64,000 nucleotides of DNA. It comes from Chlorobaculum sp. 24CR (lineage in GTDB: Bacteria; Bacteroidota; Chlorobiia; Chlorobiales; Chlorobiaceae). Below, piece by piece: positions 37,801 through 47,611 of the stretch; position 1 is the stretch's first letter; every line of letters begins with the position of its first letter. The stretch is from positions 62,001-126,000 of the forward strand of contig NZ_SDGU01000026.1 of assembly GCF_004118635.1 (NCBI RefSeq), written 5' to 3'. Position numbers and translations under genes: made by a program. The notes under the pieces are model-generated. The model made no database searches. It was not told the origin of the DNA and saw only the letters and a program-made list of their open reading frames with translations.

Positions 37801-39194
37801 GCCAGCTCCCGGACAAGTTGCTTGAACTGGCGCCCGCGATCCTCGAAGTCGCGGAACATGTCGAAGCTCGAACAGGCGGGTGAAAAGAGCACGCTCGCGC
37901 CGGGCCGGGCTTGCTGGCGAGCCAGCTCGACCGCCTCCGCGAGCGACGCGGCAGAGTGGACGGTAACGACGCCCCGGAAGGCGTCGGCGATCTTCTCGCG
38001 TGACTCGCCAATCGCCACGATGCAGGCGACCTTCTCCCGCACGATGTCGGCAATGGCGCTGTAATCGTTGCCTTTGTCGCGCCCGCCCGCGATGAGCACC
38101 ATGCCCGCCGGAACCGACTGGAGCGCCTGGCGCAGAGCGTTGACGTTGGTGGCTTTGGAGTCGTTGATCCAGTCGAGACCGCAGGCAGTTCCGGCAAACT
38201 CCTGCCGGTGCTCGACGCCGCCAAACCCGGCGAGCACACGCCGCATCGTCTCCGGCGAAACGCCAGCCGCCGAGGCCGCCGCCACGGAGGAGAGCACGTT
38301 GTAGAGATTGTGGTCGCCTCGAAAGCCCGGTTTCATGATCTCGTCAATCTGCATCAGCTTTTCGGTCGAGCCGGAGGTTCGGACGACAAGCTCGCCCCCC
38401 GCGACCGAAACGAAGTCACCCGGCGCATCGGCGAGAGGCGCGGCCCGCAGGCCGACGCGCACCACCCGGAAGGGCCACGGCTCCCGCCGGTCGAAGTGCG
38501 CCCGCAGGATCGGATCGTCGTGATTGCAGATCAGCGTATCGCCCGTGCTCTGGCGCGAGTGGATGCGGAACTTCGCCGTGGCGTAGGCCTCGATGCTGCC
38601 GCCGTAGCGATCCATGTGGTCGGGCGTGACGTTGGTCAACACCGCGATATTGGGCCGGAACTCGAAGCACCCTTCGAGCTGGTAGCTGGAGAGTTCGAGC
38701 ACGGCGATGTCCGCCGCCGTCATGGCGGAGACCTCAAGCGAAAACGGAATGCCGATGTTGCCCACGCTGAAGGCGCGGAATCCGCGCCGCTCACCCTCCG
38801 CCTCGCAGATGCGGTGGAGGAGCGTGGCCGTGGTGGTTTTGCCGTCCGTGCCGGTGATGCCGATGATGCGAGCCGGGCAGAACCAGCTCGCCAGCTCGAT
38901 TTCACTCACCACCGGAATGCCGCGCTCGCGCATCTGTCGGATGACCGGCGCTGTTTGCGCAATGCCGGGGCTGACGATGCAGAGCGCCGCCTCAAACACC
39001 CGCGCCGAGTGGCCGCCCTCCTCGAACGGCACGCCGAGCTGGCGCAGCGTTTTCGCCGCCTCCGGGCTGATGGCGCCAAATTCGCTCACGAATGGCCGCG
39101 CCCCGGCTCGCGCGAGCAGGCCTGCCGCCGCCACGCCGCTCTTTCCCGCGCCGATGATCGACGCCGCTTTTTCTTTCAGCTCTTCCGGTTTCAC
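37797..39194 (-). CDS. murD: UDP-N-acetylmuramoylalanine-D-glutamate ligase
   Basis: 465 aa. IIGAGKSGVAAAGLLARAG, P-loop IIGITGTDGKTTTATLL, LELSSYQLEGC, IAVLTNVTPDHMDRYGG and DWINDSKATNVNAL are MurD blocks. It adds D-Glu to the stem peptide. One base separates its start from the mraY stop. Confidence 0.95.
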   Translation of the reverse strand: MKPEELKEKAASIIGAGKSGVAAAGLLARAGARPFVSEFGAISPEAAKTLRQLGVPFEEGGHSARVFEAALCIVSPGIAQTAPVIRQMRERGIPVVSEIELASWFCPARIIGITGTDGKTTTATLLHRICEAEGERRGFRAFSVGNIGIPFSLEVSAMTAADIAVLELSSYQLEGCFEFRPNIAVLTNVTPDHMDRYGGSIEAYATAKFRIHSRQSTGDTLICNHDDPILRAHFDRREPWPFRVVRVGLRAAPLADAPGDFVSVAGGELVVRTSGSTEKLMQIDEIMKPGFRGDHNLYNVLSSVAAASAAGVSPETMRRVLAGFGGVEHRQEFAGTACGLDWINDSKATNVNALRQALQSVPAGMVLIAGGRDKGNDYSAIADIVREKVACIVAIGESREKIADAFRGVVTVHSAASLAEAVELARQQARPGASVLFSPACSSFDMFRDFEDRGRQFKQLVRELA

Positions 39195-39195
39195 G

Positions 39196-40302
39196 TTATC
39201 GCAGTTTCAGAGTCATAAGACTTGTCAAAAAAAGCAGGATCGAGATGATCCAGAAGCGGATGACGATCTTCTGTTCCGCCCATCCTTTCAACTGAAAATG
39301 GTGGTGCAGCGGGGCCATCAAAAAAATGCGCCGCCCTTGGCCGTACAGTTTTTTCGTGATCTTGAACCAGCCAACCTGCATCGAAACCGAGAGGGTCTCG
39401 ACGAAAAAGATTCCGGCCAGAATCGGCAAAAGCAGCTCCTGCTTTATCATGAGCGCGATCACCGCGATGGCGCTGCCGAGCGAAAGCGAGCCGGTGTCGC
39501 CCATGAACACCTCGGCGGGGCTGGAGTTGAACCACAGAAATCCGACGCAGGCCATGACGATGGCCATGCTCACCACGGTAACCTCGCCCGCGCCGGAGAT
39601 GAAGGGAATGCTGAGATAACCGGCATAAACGGCGTTTCCGGCAAGATAGGCGAAACCGCCGAGGGCGAAGGTGACGATGGCGGCGTTTCCGGCGGCCAGG
39701 CCGTCGAGGCCGTCGGTGAGGTTGACCGCGTTGGAGACCGCCGTGATGATGAAGATCACCACCGGAATGTAAAAGATGCCGTAATCGACCGAGAGCTTCT
39801 TGAAAAAGGGCACGGTGGTGTCGGAGAGCAGCACCGAAAAGGCAGGGTCGTTCCAGGTGTAGAAGCCGATCACGAGGCCGAGCGTGACCTGCCCGATCAG
39901 CTTGTAGTGACCGGCCAGACCGCCTTTGACCTTCAGCACCACCTTCTGGTAGTCGTCGATGAAGCCGATCAGTCCCATCCAGAAGACCGCCAGCATGATG
40001 AGCCAGACGTGCGGGTCGTCGATTTTCGCCCAGAGAAAGGCCGAGATTTCAATCGCGAAAATAATCATGAGGCCGCCCATCGTGGGCACATCCTTTTTCT
40101 TGCGATGCTCCGGCGGGGCCTCCTCCTTGATTGGCTCGACGAATTTCGATTTGAGAAAGCGGATGAATCCCGGCCCGGCAACGAGAGTAATGAACAGGGC
40201 GGTAATCGCCGCCGCGCTGGCCCTGAAGGTCAGGTATTCGATGACCCGCAGACCAGGCACCGTGTAGAGTTCGTTGATATACCGGAGAATGTAATAGAGC
40301 AT
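39196..40302 (-). CDS. mraY: phospho-N-acetylmuramoyl-pentapeptide transferase
   Basis: 368 aa, ten membrane helices. [27 protein letters not shown] (Asp-Asp catalytic pair), [15 protein letters not shown] ([10 protein letters not shown]) and [10 protein letters not shown] are diagnostic; the C-terminal [12 protein letters not shown] gives the conserved His triad. It makes lipid I. Seven nt separate it from murF. Confidence 0.97.
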   Translation of the reverse strand: MLYYILRYINELYTVPGLRVIEYLTFRASAAAITALFITLVAGPGFIRFLKSKFVEPIKEEAPPEHRKKKDVPTMGGLMIIFAIEISAFLWAKIDDPHVWLIMLAVFWMGLIGFIDDYQKVVLKVKGGLAGHYKLIGQVTLGLVIGFYTWNDPAFSVLLSDTTVPFFKKLSVDYGIFYIPVVIFIITAVSNAVNLTDGLDGLAAGNAAIVTFALGGFAYLAGNAVYAGYLSIPFISGAGEVTVVSMAIVMACVGFLWFNSSPAEVFMGDTGSLSLGSAIAVIALMIKQELLLPILAGIFFVETLSVSMQVGWFKITKKLYGQGRRIFLMAPLHHHFQLKGWAEQKIVIRFWIISILLFLTSLMTLKLR

Positions 40303-40309
40303 CGTCGGT

Positions 40310-41734
40310 TCAGATCGTGTGCTTTTGTTGCTGTTTGATAAGATCGTCCGCCGCCAGTTCGAGCCTCATGCCGCGCGACCCCTTGAAGAGCACCGCGTCG
40401 CCCGGCTGGACGTACTCCACGAGGAAGCCTCGCAGCTCGTCCATCGTCTCGAAGTGGCCCAGGCAGCGCTCGCCCGCTTCGCGGCAGACGAGCCGGGCAG
40501 CCTGGCCGATGGTGAGGCACGCATCGACCGGAAGCTGGCGAATATAATTGCCGATGATCTCATGTTCAAGGGGCGAATTGTCGCCGAGTTCGAGCATGTC
40601 GCCGAGCACGGCGATCCGGCGGCCACGGCACTCGATGGCGGCGAGCGTGTCGAGGGCCAGGCGCACCGAGTCGGGGTTGGCGTTGTAGGTGTCGTTGAGC
40701 ACCACGATCTCGCCGTCGTCGAACAGCTCCATGCGCTTCCAGCCTTTGGCGGGCTGGAGCGAGCCAAGCCCGTCGGCGATCCGCGCCGGATCAAGGCCGA
40801 AGTGCGCGCCAACCGCCGAGGCGGCCACGGCGTTGATGACATTGTGCCGACCGACAAACTGCATCGCCACCGGCTGTCGGACGTTGGCCTCCGAGCAAAG
40901 GGTGAACGAAATGCGGCCCACGCGGTCAGCGCCGATCTGTTCGGCCCACCACGCGCGACCTGCTTCCGGCGTCGCCCCGTAGCCGGTTTTGCGTGACAGC
41001 TCGGCTCCGGCGGCGGCGAGGCGATGGTCGTCGAGATTGACGAACGCCTTACCGCCATGCGCTTCGAGGTAGCGAAACAGCGCCGCCTCGGCATCGGCCA
41101 CGCCGTCGAGGGAGCCGAAAAATTCGAGATGCTCGTGGCCGATGTTGGTCAACAGGCCGTGCGTCGGGCGGACGAGCGAACAGAGAAACTCCATCTCGCC
41201 GGGGTGGTTGATGCCCATTTCGACGACCGCCACTTCGGTGTCGCGGCGCATCTGCAAGAGCGTCAGCGGCACGCCGAGGTGGTTGTTGAAGTTGCCCTGC
41301 GTGACGAGGACGTTGAAGCCGGTCGAGAGCACAGCCGACACCATCTCCTTGGTGGTGGTCTTGCCGTTGCTGCCGCCGATGCCGATCACCGGAATGTCGA
41401 AGCGCTCCCGGTAGCTTGTGGCGAGCTGCTGGAACGCCGCGACCGGATCGTCGGCGACCAGAAAGCGGTGGCCGGGGCCGCTGAACTCCGCCCCCTTTTC
41501 GGCGAACCACTGCCGCGACACCACGGCCCACGCGGCTCCGGCGGCGAACACCGCGCCGACGAAGCGGTGGCCGTCGGTGCGCTCGCCCGGTAGCGCCACG
41601 AACACCGAACCTTCGACCGCCTTGCGGGAATCGATCACCACCACCGGATCGTCGAGCCGGTAGCCCTCGTCCACGTCGCGGGCGATGATGGTTCCCGCCC
41701 GGCTGAAATCGCTGAAAATCAGCGCACCTTTCAT
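40310..41734 (-). CDS. murF: UDP-N-acetylmuramoyl-tripeptide-D-alanyl-D-alanine ligase
   Basis: 474 aa from ATG 41734 with GAGG upstream; a GTG two codons earlier is in frame. [16 protein letters not shown] is the N-terminal substrate domain, [16 protein letters not shown] the ATP loop, [12 protein letters not shown] and [12 protein letters not shown] the ligase motifs. Adds D-Ala-D-Ala. A repeat-filled gap of about 170 nt separates it from murE. Confidence 0.95.
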   Translation of the reverse strand: MKGALIFSDFSRAGTIIARDVDEGYRLDDPVVVIDSRKAVEGSVFVALPGERTDGHRFVGAVFAAGAAWAVVSRQWFAEKGAEFSGPGHRFLVADDPVAAFQQLATSYRERFDIPVIGIGGSNGKTTTKEMVSAVLSTGFNVLVTQGNFNNHLGVPLTLLQMRRDTEVAVVEMGINHPGEMEFLCSLVRPTHGLLTNIGHEHLEFFGSLDGVADAEAALFRYLEAHGGKAFVNLDDHRLAAAGAELSRKTGYGATPEAGRAWWAEQIGADRVGRISFTLCSEANVRQPVAMQFVGRHNVINAVAASAVGAHFGLDPARIADGLGSLQPAKGWKRMELFDDGEIVVLNDTYNANPDSVRLALDTLAAIECRGRRIAVLGDMLELGDNSPLEHEIIGNYIRQLPVDACLTIGQAARLVCREAGERCLGHFETMDELRGFLVEYVQPGDAVLFKGSRGMRLELAADDLIKQQQKHTI

Positions 41735-41787
41735 CGTCACTTCCTCACTTCCTTTATTATTACTCCAGCGATTAAAACGCTTAAAAC

Positions 41788-41863
41788 AATTGCCCCGGAC
41801 TTCAGTCCGGGGGTTGGTATGGATAACACAAAATAAATCAGGGCTTTAGCCCAATTTCTTATT
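41788..41863. repeat. hairpin repeats between murE and murF
   Basis: GCCCCGGACTTCAGTCCGGGG and GGGCTTTAGCCC with AATTTC. Same family as at 26767 and 35312. With those at 35312 they are the only real gaps in the dcw gene run. Confidence 0.75.
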
Positions 41864-41904
41864 TCGGAGACTTTTGTGACGTATTGTCGCCGACTCAATT
41901 ACGC

Positions 41905-43428
41905 TCATTGCCTTTGCGCGAAGCACGCCTCCACGCACTCGCGGTCGGAGAAGTGGTGCTTGACGCCCTCGATCTCCTGGTACGCTTCGTGCCCCTTTCC
42001 GGCTACCAGCAGAATGTCGCCCTCGCCGAGTCCCGCGACCGCCCGGCGGATCGCTTCGGCGCGGGCGGCGATGCGCAGGTGCGCCCGGCCCACCATGCCC
42101 GCTTCGACCTCGTCGAGAATCGCTTCGGGATTTTCATCCCTCGGATTGTCGGAGGTGAGGATCACCCGGTCGGCAAGTTCGGCGGCGATGCGGCCCATCA
42201 CGGGGCGCTTCTGCCGGTCGCGGTTGCCGCCGCAGCCGAACACCACCGCGAGCTTCGCGTCTGCGGGCGTCACCCTTCGCAGGGCTTCGAGCGCCTTTTG
42301 CAGCGCGTCAGGCGTGTGGGCGTAATCGACCACGGCGCAGCGGCTGCGGTCGCGGCTCCAGATGCGCTCCATCCGCCCGGCTACGCTCTCGGCTGCGGCA
42401 AGCCCCGCAAGCGCGGTGGCGGAATGGATGCCGAGACCAACGCCGATGGCGAAGGCTTCGAGCATGTTCATCACGTTGTAGGCCCCCGGCAACGGCACGT
42501 CCATCGTCATCGTCCGGCCCCGGAAGGCAACCTCGGCTTTCGATCCATCGACGCTCATCTCCGAAACTTTCGCCTCGAAGCGCCGGTCGGGATCGCAGAA
42601 CGATTCATCACGAGTCGAACAGCAGAACACCCGCTCTGGCGAAAGTTTGGCAGTCATGAACTTCGCACGGGGATCGTCGGCGTTGAGGACGGCGAAGCCT
42701 TCGCTGTCGAGGCGGTCGAAGAGCAGGCGCTTGGCTTCGGCGTACTCCTCCATCGTTTTGTGAAAATCGAGATGCTCCGGCGTCAGGTTGGTGAACACCG
42801 CTGCTCGGAAGAAGAGCCCGTGTACGCGGTCGAGCACCAGCGCGTGGGAGGAGACCTCCATAACCGCCGCTTTGCACCCGGCATCGGCCATCTGCCGGAA
42901 GAGCGCATGAAGCCTGTTCGATTCGGGCGTGGTGCGTTCGAGTTCAATATCGCGGTCGCCGATGCGGCACAGCCCCGTGCCGATGTATCCTGCGGGAATG
43001 CCTGAAGCGTTGAGCATCGAGGCGATGAGTCGCGCGGTGGTGGTTTTGCCGTTCGTGCCGGTGACGCCAATGAGCATCAGCTCGTCCGAGGCGTTGCCGT
43101 AAAACGCCTTCGAGAGTTCGGCGAGCGCTTTGCGGGCATCAGGCACGACGAGATACGTGACCGAATCGCGGCGTTCCGCCGGAAGCTCTTCGCACACCAC
43201 TGCCAACGCGCCCGCCTCGATTGCCGCGTCGATAAAGCAGTGGCCGTCGGCGCAGAGGCCGCGTACCGCCACGAACACTGCGCCCGGCGTGACTGCCCGC
43301 GAATGGCAGGTCACGCCGGTGACGGCTTGCGCTCCGTTGCCGCCCCGGCGCTCGACCAGCAAGCCGAGTCCGGAAACCAGACGGTCGAGCTGCACCATCG
43401 GCGCTCCTGCGCGGTTTTCCTCCATCAC
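41905..43428 (-). CDS. murE: UDP-N-acetylmuramoyl-tripeptide synthetase (meso-diaminopimelate adding)
   Basis: 507 aa. VTCHSRAVTPGAVFVAVRG, GVTGTNGKTTTARLIA and YAHTPDALQKALEAL are MurE blocks. The motif DNPRDENPE (DNPR) marks meso-diaminopimelate rather than lysine as the added residue, so the peptidoglycan is predicted to be of A1gamma type. The start overlaps the ftsI stop by 4 nt. Confidence 0.95.
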   Translation of the reverse strand: MMEENRAGAPMVQLDRLVSGLGLLVERRGGNGAQAVTGVTCHSRAVTPGAVFVAVRGLCADGHCFIDAAIEAGALAVVCEELPAERRDSVTYLVVPDARKALAELSKAFYGNASDELMLIGVTGTNGKTTTARLIASMLNASGIPAGYIGTGLCRIGDRDIELERTTPESNRLHALFRQMADAGCKAAVMEVSSHALVLDRVHGLFFRAAVFTNLTPEHLDFHKTMEEYAEAKRLLFDRLDSEGFAVLNADDPRAKFMTAKLSPERVFCCSTRDESFCDPDRRFEAKVSEMSVDGSKAEVAFRGRTMTMDVPLPGAYNVMNMLEAFAIGVGLGIHSATALAGLAAAESVAGRMERIWSRDRSRCAVVDYAHTPDALQKALEALRRVTPADAKLAVVFGCGGNRDRQKRPVMGRIAAELADRVILTSDNPRDENPEAILDEVEAGMVGRAHLRIAARAEAIRRAVAGLGEGDILLVAGKGHEAYQEIEGVKHHFSDRECVEACFAQRQ

Positions 43429-45377
43429 TTCTCCTGGACTCTCCTTGTCAGGCTCACCCTGACTTTTGTCTCTTTACGAACCATCGTGCCGGGTGCGATG
43501 CTTTGCGAGGTCACGCTTCCGCCGCTGCTCCCGGCAGGCTCCAGTTTCAGGCCGCTCCATTCGAGTAGCCTGGCGGCTTCGCTTTCGCGCAGCCCCTTCA
43601 GATCGGGCACCACCACCGTCGAGACGCGGTCGAGCAGCTCCTTTTCGGGGGCCTTCATGCTCAGCCGTTTCTGCATTTCGAGAGAACAGGCCAGCGCCCG
43701 GCCACAGACCCTCGAAAAAACCGGGGCCGCGACGGCTGAGGCATAATACGCTGTCTGCGGTTCATCGACAACGATAATCGCCGCATACTGAGGGTTGTCG
43801 TAAGGAAAAAATCCGACGAACGACGCCACGTAGTAGCGCCACCCCTGATAGCTTCCGTTATGCAGCTTCTGCGCCGTGCCGGTCTTGCCCGCTACCGGAA
43901 CTCCCTCGATTGCCGCCGACATGCCGGTGCCCTTTTCGACCACCGCGCGAAAATACTCCTTCGCCATGTACCGGGCCGTTTCGGGCTTCAGCGCCTGCGC
44001 TACCTTCAGCGCCTCATGCTCCGTGATCGTCTTGCCGTCAGGCCCGGTCACGCTTTTGATGATGAAGGGCTTCATGCGCGCTCCGTCGTTGGCCAGCGTG
44101 GCGTAGGCCTGAATCACCTGGAGCGGCGTTGCCATGACCTGGTAGCCGTAACCCATCCAGGGAAGCGTCATGCTGCCCCAGCGCGAAACCGGCTTGAGCA
44201 TCCCTGCTGACTCGCCGATGAGGTCAACCCTGGTCTTTTCTCCAAAGCCGAGGGCGCGGGCGTAGCGGTAAAAGGTTTGCGCTCCGAGCCTCATGGCGGT
44301 GCTCGCCGCGACGACGTTGCTCGACTCGGTGATCGCCTTCTGAAAATTCATCGCCTCGAACGGCTCGTGATCCCGGATGAACTTTCCATGAACCATGAGT
44401 GAGCCTCCGTGGCCATCAACCGGCGTCTGTGCCGTCCAGTGCAACGCCTCGGTGGCCGCCGAGGCCATGACGATCTTGAAGGTCGATCCCGGCTCGAACA
44501 TGTCGGTGATCGCCCGGTTGCGCATCTGATCGATGGTCAGCCCCTTCCGGCGGTTCATGTCGAAGGTGGGGTAGTTGGCCATTGCGATGATTTCGCCGGT
44601 CCGCACGTCCATCACGATGCCCATCGCGTTCCGAGCCTTGAACTCCGCGACCGCCTGTGCGAGTTCCTCTTCGAGGATGCCCTGCACGTCGGCGTCGATG
44701 GTCAGCATCACGTCATTGCCGGCAAGGGGTTGCACCTGCTCGGCGTCGGGCGCGGGGTAGCTTTCGCCGGTTGCCGAACGCTGAAAAATCCGCACGCCGT
44801 CGCGGCCCCGGAGCTTTTCGTCGAAGCTCTTCTCGATGCCGCTGACCCCCTTGTTGTCGCGGTCGGTCAGGCCGATGAGCTGCGCGGCCACGTTCAGGTA
44901 GTAGCGGTGCTGCTCGCGTTTGAAGCCCACCCCCTTGATCTTGAGGCTCATCAGTTGCCCGGCGCGCGCTACCGGCACATTGCGCTCAAGCCAGACAAAG
45001 CGCTTCTTCTTGCGGAGCAGGTCGAGATAGTTGCGGCGGCTCTTGCCGAAGGTGTCCGAAAACAGCTTTGCGGTGGCTCCTGCATCTTGCACATGTTTGG
45101 GATCGGCATAAAAGGAGATGCTCTCGACGCTCTCGGCAAGCGGACGGCCCTGGCGATCCAGAATGCGTCCCCGGCGGGCCGTTTCGGTCACCATCACCTC
45201 GTATTGGCGGTTTGCCTTTGCCCGGTACTTTTTGACATCGAACACCTGGATGCCCAGCAGTTTCGAGACAATCGCCAGACAAAACAGCAGCATGATCGCC
45301 GCCATGACCCCCAGGCGCAGGCCGAACTCACGGTCGCTGGTGCCGCCTTGTTCCGGTGTTGTTTGCTCGTCGTTCAT
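43425..45377 (-). CDS. ftsI: class B penicillin-binding protein (FtsI/PBP3) with C-terminal PASTA domain
   Basis: 650 aa. Short cytoplasmic tail, one membrane helix (about 27-48), PBP dimer domain (RRGRILDRQGRPLAESV) and transpeptidase domain with EPGSTFKIVMA (Ser-x-x-Lys), TESSNVVA (SxN) and VAGKTGTAQK (KTG). The final 60 residues (VVVPDLKGLRESEAARLL, APGTMVRKETKVRV) are a PASTA domain. This is a feature also seen in SpoVD/PBP2x-like enzymes. It cross-links septal peptidoglycan with FtsW. Confidence 0.95.
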   Translation of the reverse strand: MNDEQTTPEQGGTSDREFGLRLGVMAAIMLLFCLAIVSKLLGIQVFDVKKYRAKANRQYEVMVTETARRGRILDRQGRPLAESVESISFYADPKHVQDAGATAKLFSDTFGKSRRNYLDLLRKKKRFVWLERNVPVARAGQLMSLKIKGVGFKREQHRYYLNVAAQLIGLTDRDNKGVSGIEKSFDEKLRGRDGVRIFQRSATGESYPAPDAEQVQPLAGNDVMLTIDADVQGILEEELAQAVAEFKARNAMGIVMDVRTGEIIAMANYPTFDMNRRKGLTIDQMRNRAITDMFEPGSTFKIVMASAATEALHWTAQTPVDGHGGSLMVHGKFIRDHEPFEAMNFQKAITESSNVVAASTAMRLGAQTFYRYARALGFGEKTRVDLIGESAGMLKPVSRWGSMTLPWMGYGYQVMATPLQVIQAYATLANDGARMKPFIIKSVTGPDGKTITEHEALKVAQALKPETARYMAKEYFRAVVEKGTGMSAAIEGVPVAGKTGTAQKLHNGSYQGWRYYVASFVGFFPYDNPQYAAIIVVDEPQTAYYASAVAAPVFSRVCGRALACSLEMQKRLSMKAPEKELLDRVSTVVVPDLKGLRESEAARLLEWSGLKLEPAGSSGGSVTSQSIAPGTMVRKETKVRVSLTRRVQEK

Positions 45378-45404
45378 GCGCTCGTCGATGAAATCACGGT
45401 TCGG

Positions 45405-45848
45405 TCAGGGTTCGATCTCGACCGGCGGAATGAACGAGGAGTCGAGGTCGAGTTTTTTGGCATAGCCGGAGATGTAGCGGATGCTTTGAAGCTCGCGGCT
45501 TTTCAGCTCCTCGGCGGTGCGGATGCTGGTGCTGATCCTGAGCTGCTCCCGCAAGCGCTCGTTGCGCCGAGCCAGGTCGTTGATGGCGAGGGTATTGTTG
45601 ATCTGCACCAGGAACAGCGCCGTACCGATGACAAGGTACACGAAGGTTCTCAGCCGCAGCAGCGAGCCGATATCGAAAATTTCCGGCGAAGGCTCCTTTT
45701 GCGAAGAATGGTAGCGAACTTCCGGATCGAAGCCGAATGGCCGCCCGTCAAGCGCTTCGATGCCGCCGCCGTTCTCCTGCCCGAAAAGCCTGGCCGCCAT
45801 TCCGGTAAAACCGGCAAACTGCTTTCCGGCGGATTTCAACACGTTCAC
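45405..45848 (-). CDS. ftsL: FtsL-like divisome protein
   Basis: 147 aa. A cytoplasmic segment of about 65 residues, one membrane helix (TFVYLVIGTALFLVQI) and a predicted coiled coil (NDLARRNERLREQLRI ... EELKSRELQSI) ending in PPVEIEP. This topology and the slot between rsmH and ftsI match FtsL; direct sequence similarity is weak in this family. The cytoplasmic part is longer than in E. coli FtsL. Confidence 0.8.
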   Translation of the reverse strand: MNVLKSAGKQFAGFTGMAARLFGQENGGGIEALDGRPFGFDPEVRYHSSQKEPSPEIFDIGSLLRLRTFVYLVIGTALFLVQINNTLAINDLARRNERLREQLRISTSIRTAEELKSRELQSIRYISGYAKKLDLDSSFIPPVEIEP

Positions 45849-45867
45849 GGCACACCTCCCCTGATGT

Positions 45868-46818
45868 TTAAAGTTTCTGAATGACTCTGAGTCGCGCGCT
45901 TCTCGCTCTCGGATTGCGCCCGGTCTCCTCCGGCGTTGCCTCGACCGGCTTTCGCGTGGCCAGCATCGCCTCGGCAGGTTTCAGCGGCTCGCGAAGTCCT
46001 ACCCCTTTCGGCCCCCAGTCCGCCGCACATCTGGCGCTGAAAAAGCGCTTGACGATCCGGTCTTCCAGCGAGTGGTAGCTGATGACCGCCAGCCGTCCGC
46101 CGGGAGAGAGCAGCTCGAAACCATCCGCGAGCGCCTGTTCGAGCACGCCGAGTTCATCGTTGACCTCGATACGCAGCGCCTGGTAAATCCGCGACAGCGT
46201 CTTGATGGCGAGGTCTTTGCGCGGGCAGGCGGCCCGCACCACCTCGGCCAGCTCGCCGGTCGTCGAAAGCGGCGAGGCGCTTCTTGCCGAAACGAGCGCT
46301 TTGGCGATTCTGCGGCTGAGCGGCTCCTCGCCGTAGCGGAAAAAGAGCCTCGCCAGCGCGGCCTCGTCGTATTCGTTGACCACATCGGCGGCGGTCAGCG
46401 CCCCCTCCGGATCCATCCGCATGTCGAGCGGGCCGTTCCGGAGATAACTGAATCCTCGTTCCGGCGTATCGATCTGATACGACGACACACCGAGATCGAG
46501 CAGAAAACCCATGACCGGCAACGCCTCGCCTCGCACGATTGGAGTCACCAACTCTTTGACCATGCCGAAATTGCCCCTGAGCAACCGGTAATTGCCGCCG
46601 GACTTCCCGAGCTTTTCGGCCGCCGCTTCGAGCGCGTGCGTGTCCTGGTCGATGCCGACAAGAAGCGACTCGCCGCCGAGCGTTTCGAGACGGCGGAGCA
46701 GCAGCAGCGAGTGGCCCCCGCCGCCAAGCGTGCCGTCGATGTAGAGGCCCGGAAGCGTGACCAGCAGCGAAACGGATTCACTGACGAGCACCGGCTCGTG
46801 GTAGTCCTGGTAATCCAT
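45868..46818 (-). CDS. rsmH: 16S rRNA (cytosine1402-N4)-methyltransferase
   Basis: 316 aa from ATG 46818, four nt after the mraZ stop; a longer frame would overlap mra[27 protein letters not shown] (SAM loop), [31 protein letters not shown] and [18 protein letters not shown] are the RsmH (MraW) blocks. Methylates C1402 in the ribosomal P site. Standard second gene of the dcw cluster. Confidence 0.96.
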   Translation of the reverse strand: MDYQDYHEPVLVSESVSLLVTLPGLYIDGTLGGGGHSLLLLRRLETLGGESLLVGIDQDTHALEAAAEKLGKSGGNYRLLRGNFGMVKELVTPIVRGEALPVMGFLLDLGVSSYQIDTPERGFSYLRNGPLDMRMDPEGALTAADVVNEYDEAALARLFFRYGEEPLSRRIAKALVSARSASPLSTTGELAEVVRAACPRKDLAIKTLSRIYQALRIEVNDELGVLEQALADGFELLSPGGRLAVISYHSLEDRIVKRFFSARCAADWGPKGVGLREPLKPAEAMLATRKPVEATPEETGRNPRARSARLRVIQKL

Positions 46819-46822
46819 GGCC

Positions 46823-47290
46823 TCAGATATACCGGTTTGCAAGCGGCGCGAACCGGCCTGCGTTATCGCTCAGCAGCGTTTCAAGACGGAGCGGCTCCCA
46901 GACGACCATTTTCGCGTTCGCCCCGATGATGACCGCATCCTTGACGATACCGGCATGATCGAGCATCTCCCGCGACAGGGCGATCCTGCCGGAGCGATCA
47001 AGCTCCGTCTGGTCGAGACGCGCATAGATCATGGTGGTCAGCAGGCGTTCGTCGGGGTTGAAATCGGAAAGCTTGAGCAGTTGCTGCTCCTTTTCGTTCC
47101 AGACCGACGGTTCGTAGAGTTCGAGCGAGCCATCGTCGGCCTTGAAGACATAGAGCGCCGGAGAGCGGCTCGGAGCGCCCGTGCCGGAGTTGTCCTCCTG
47201 CAAGAGGAACTTGCGTCGAAACCGGGCCGGAATCAGAAGCCTCCCCTTCTCATCGACGCTATGCTGCTCTCTTCCGATAAATCCGGGCAT
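46823..47290 (-). CDS. mraZ: transcriptional regulator MraZ
   Basis: 155 aa from ATG 47290. A longer frame starts with a GTG at 47311, but those bases belong to the operator repeats. Two AbrB-like domains: [18 protein letters not shown] and [24 protein letters not shown]. MraZ represses its own promoter and so the dcw cluster. It heads the cluster, directly behind three GTGGG boxes. Confidence 0.95.
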   Translation of the reverse strand: MPGFIGREQHSVDEKGRLLIPARFRRKFLLQEDNSGTGAPSRSPALYVFKADDGSLELYEPSVWNEKEQQLLKLSDFNPDERLLTTMIYARLDQTELDRSGRIALSREMLDHAGIVKDAVIIGANAKMVVWEPLRLETLLSDNAGRFAPLANRYI

Positions 47291-47297
47291 AAATTCC

Positions 47298-47322
47298 CCA
47301 CTTTTTCCCACTTTCCCCCACC
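47298..47322 (-). promoter_or_regulatory. MraZ operator: three GTGGG direct repeats with 10-bp period
   Basis: On the minus strand GTGGG occurs at 47322-47318, 47312-47308 and 47302-47298, exactly ten bases apart, with A-rich spacers. MraZ of E. coli is known to bind TGGGN boxes separated by five bases upstream of mraZ. The last box also overlaps the ribosome site of mraZ. Confidence 0.88.
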
Positions 47323-47611
47323 TTGAATGTAGGTAATCGAAAGTTCAAAAAAAATAGAAGGTTCAATGTAAAATGGGCGGAAAAGCGTTCTGTAAGCGCC
47401 GAGCGTCCTCGCGGCAGAGCCAGAAAATCGAGGATGCCCAACGCACAGCGCGAGCAACGGATTACGCTGAATTCCGGGCTTACGGCATCCAGGGCTCTCA
47501 AATGGAACTCGAAAAGCTGTATCTTGACCTTTTGAAGGATGGCAAATGGATCGTTCACGACGCCCTTGTCACGAGTCAGCGAGGTTAGAAAAATCAAGAA
47601 GGTGATTACTG
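47323..47611. other. intergenic region between mraZ and the methyltransferase gene
   Basis: Holds the mraZ promoter on the minus strand. On the plus strand an open frame of 71 codons (47373-47588) ends in MELEKLYLDLLKDGKWIVHD, which looks protein-like, but no start signal or family is visible. It may be the tail of a lost gene upstream of the restriction-modification pair. Confidence 0.4.

Noticed and set aside
47373-47588. 71-codon plus-strand frame upstream of the methyltransferase gene
   Set aside because: Ends with protein-like sequence but has no ribosome site or recognised family, and the first half looks like frame shadow of promoter DNA.
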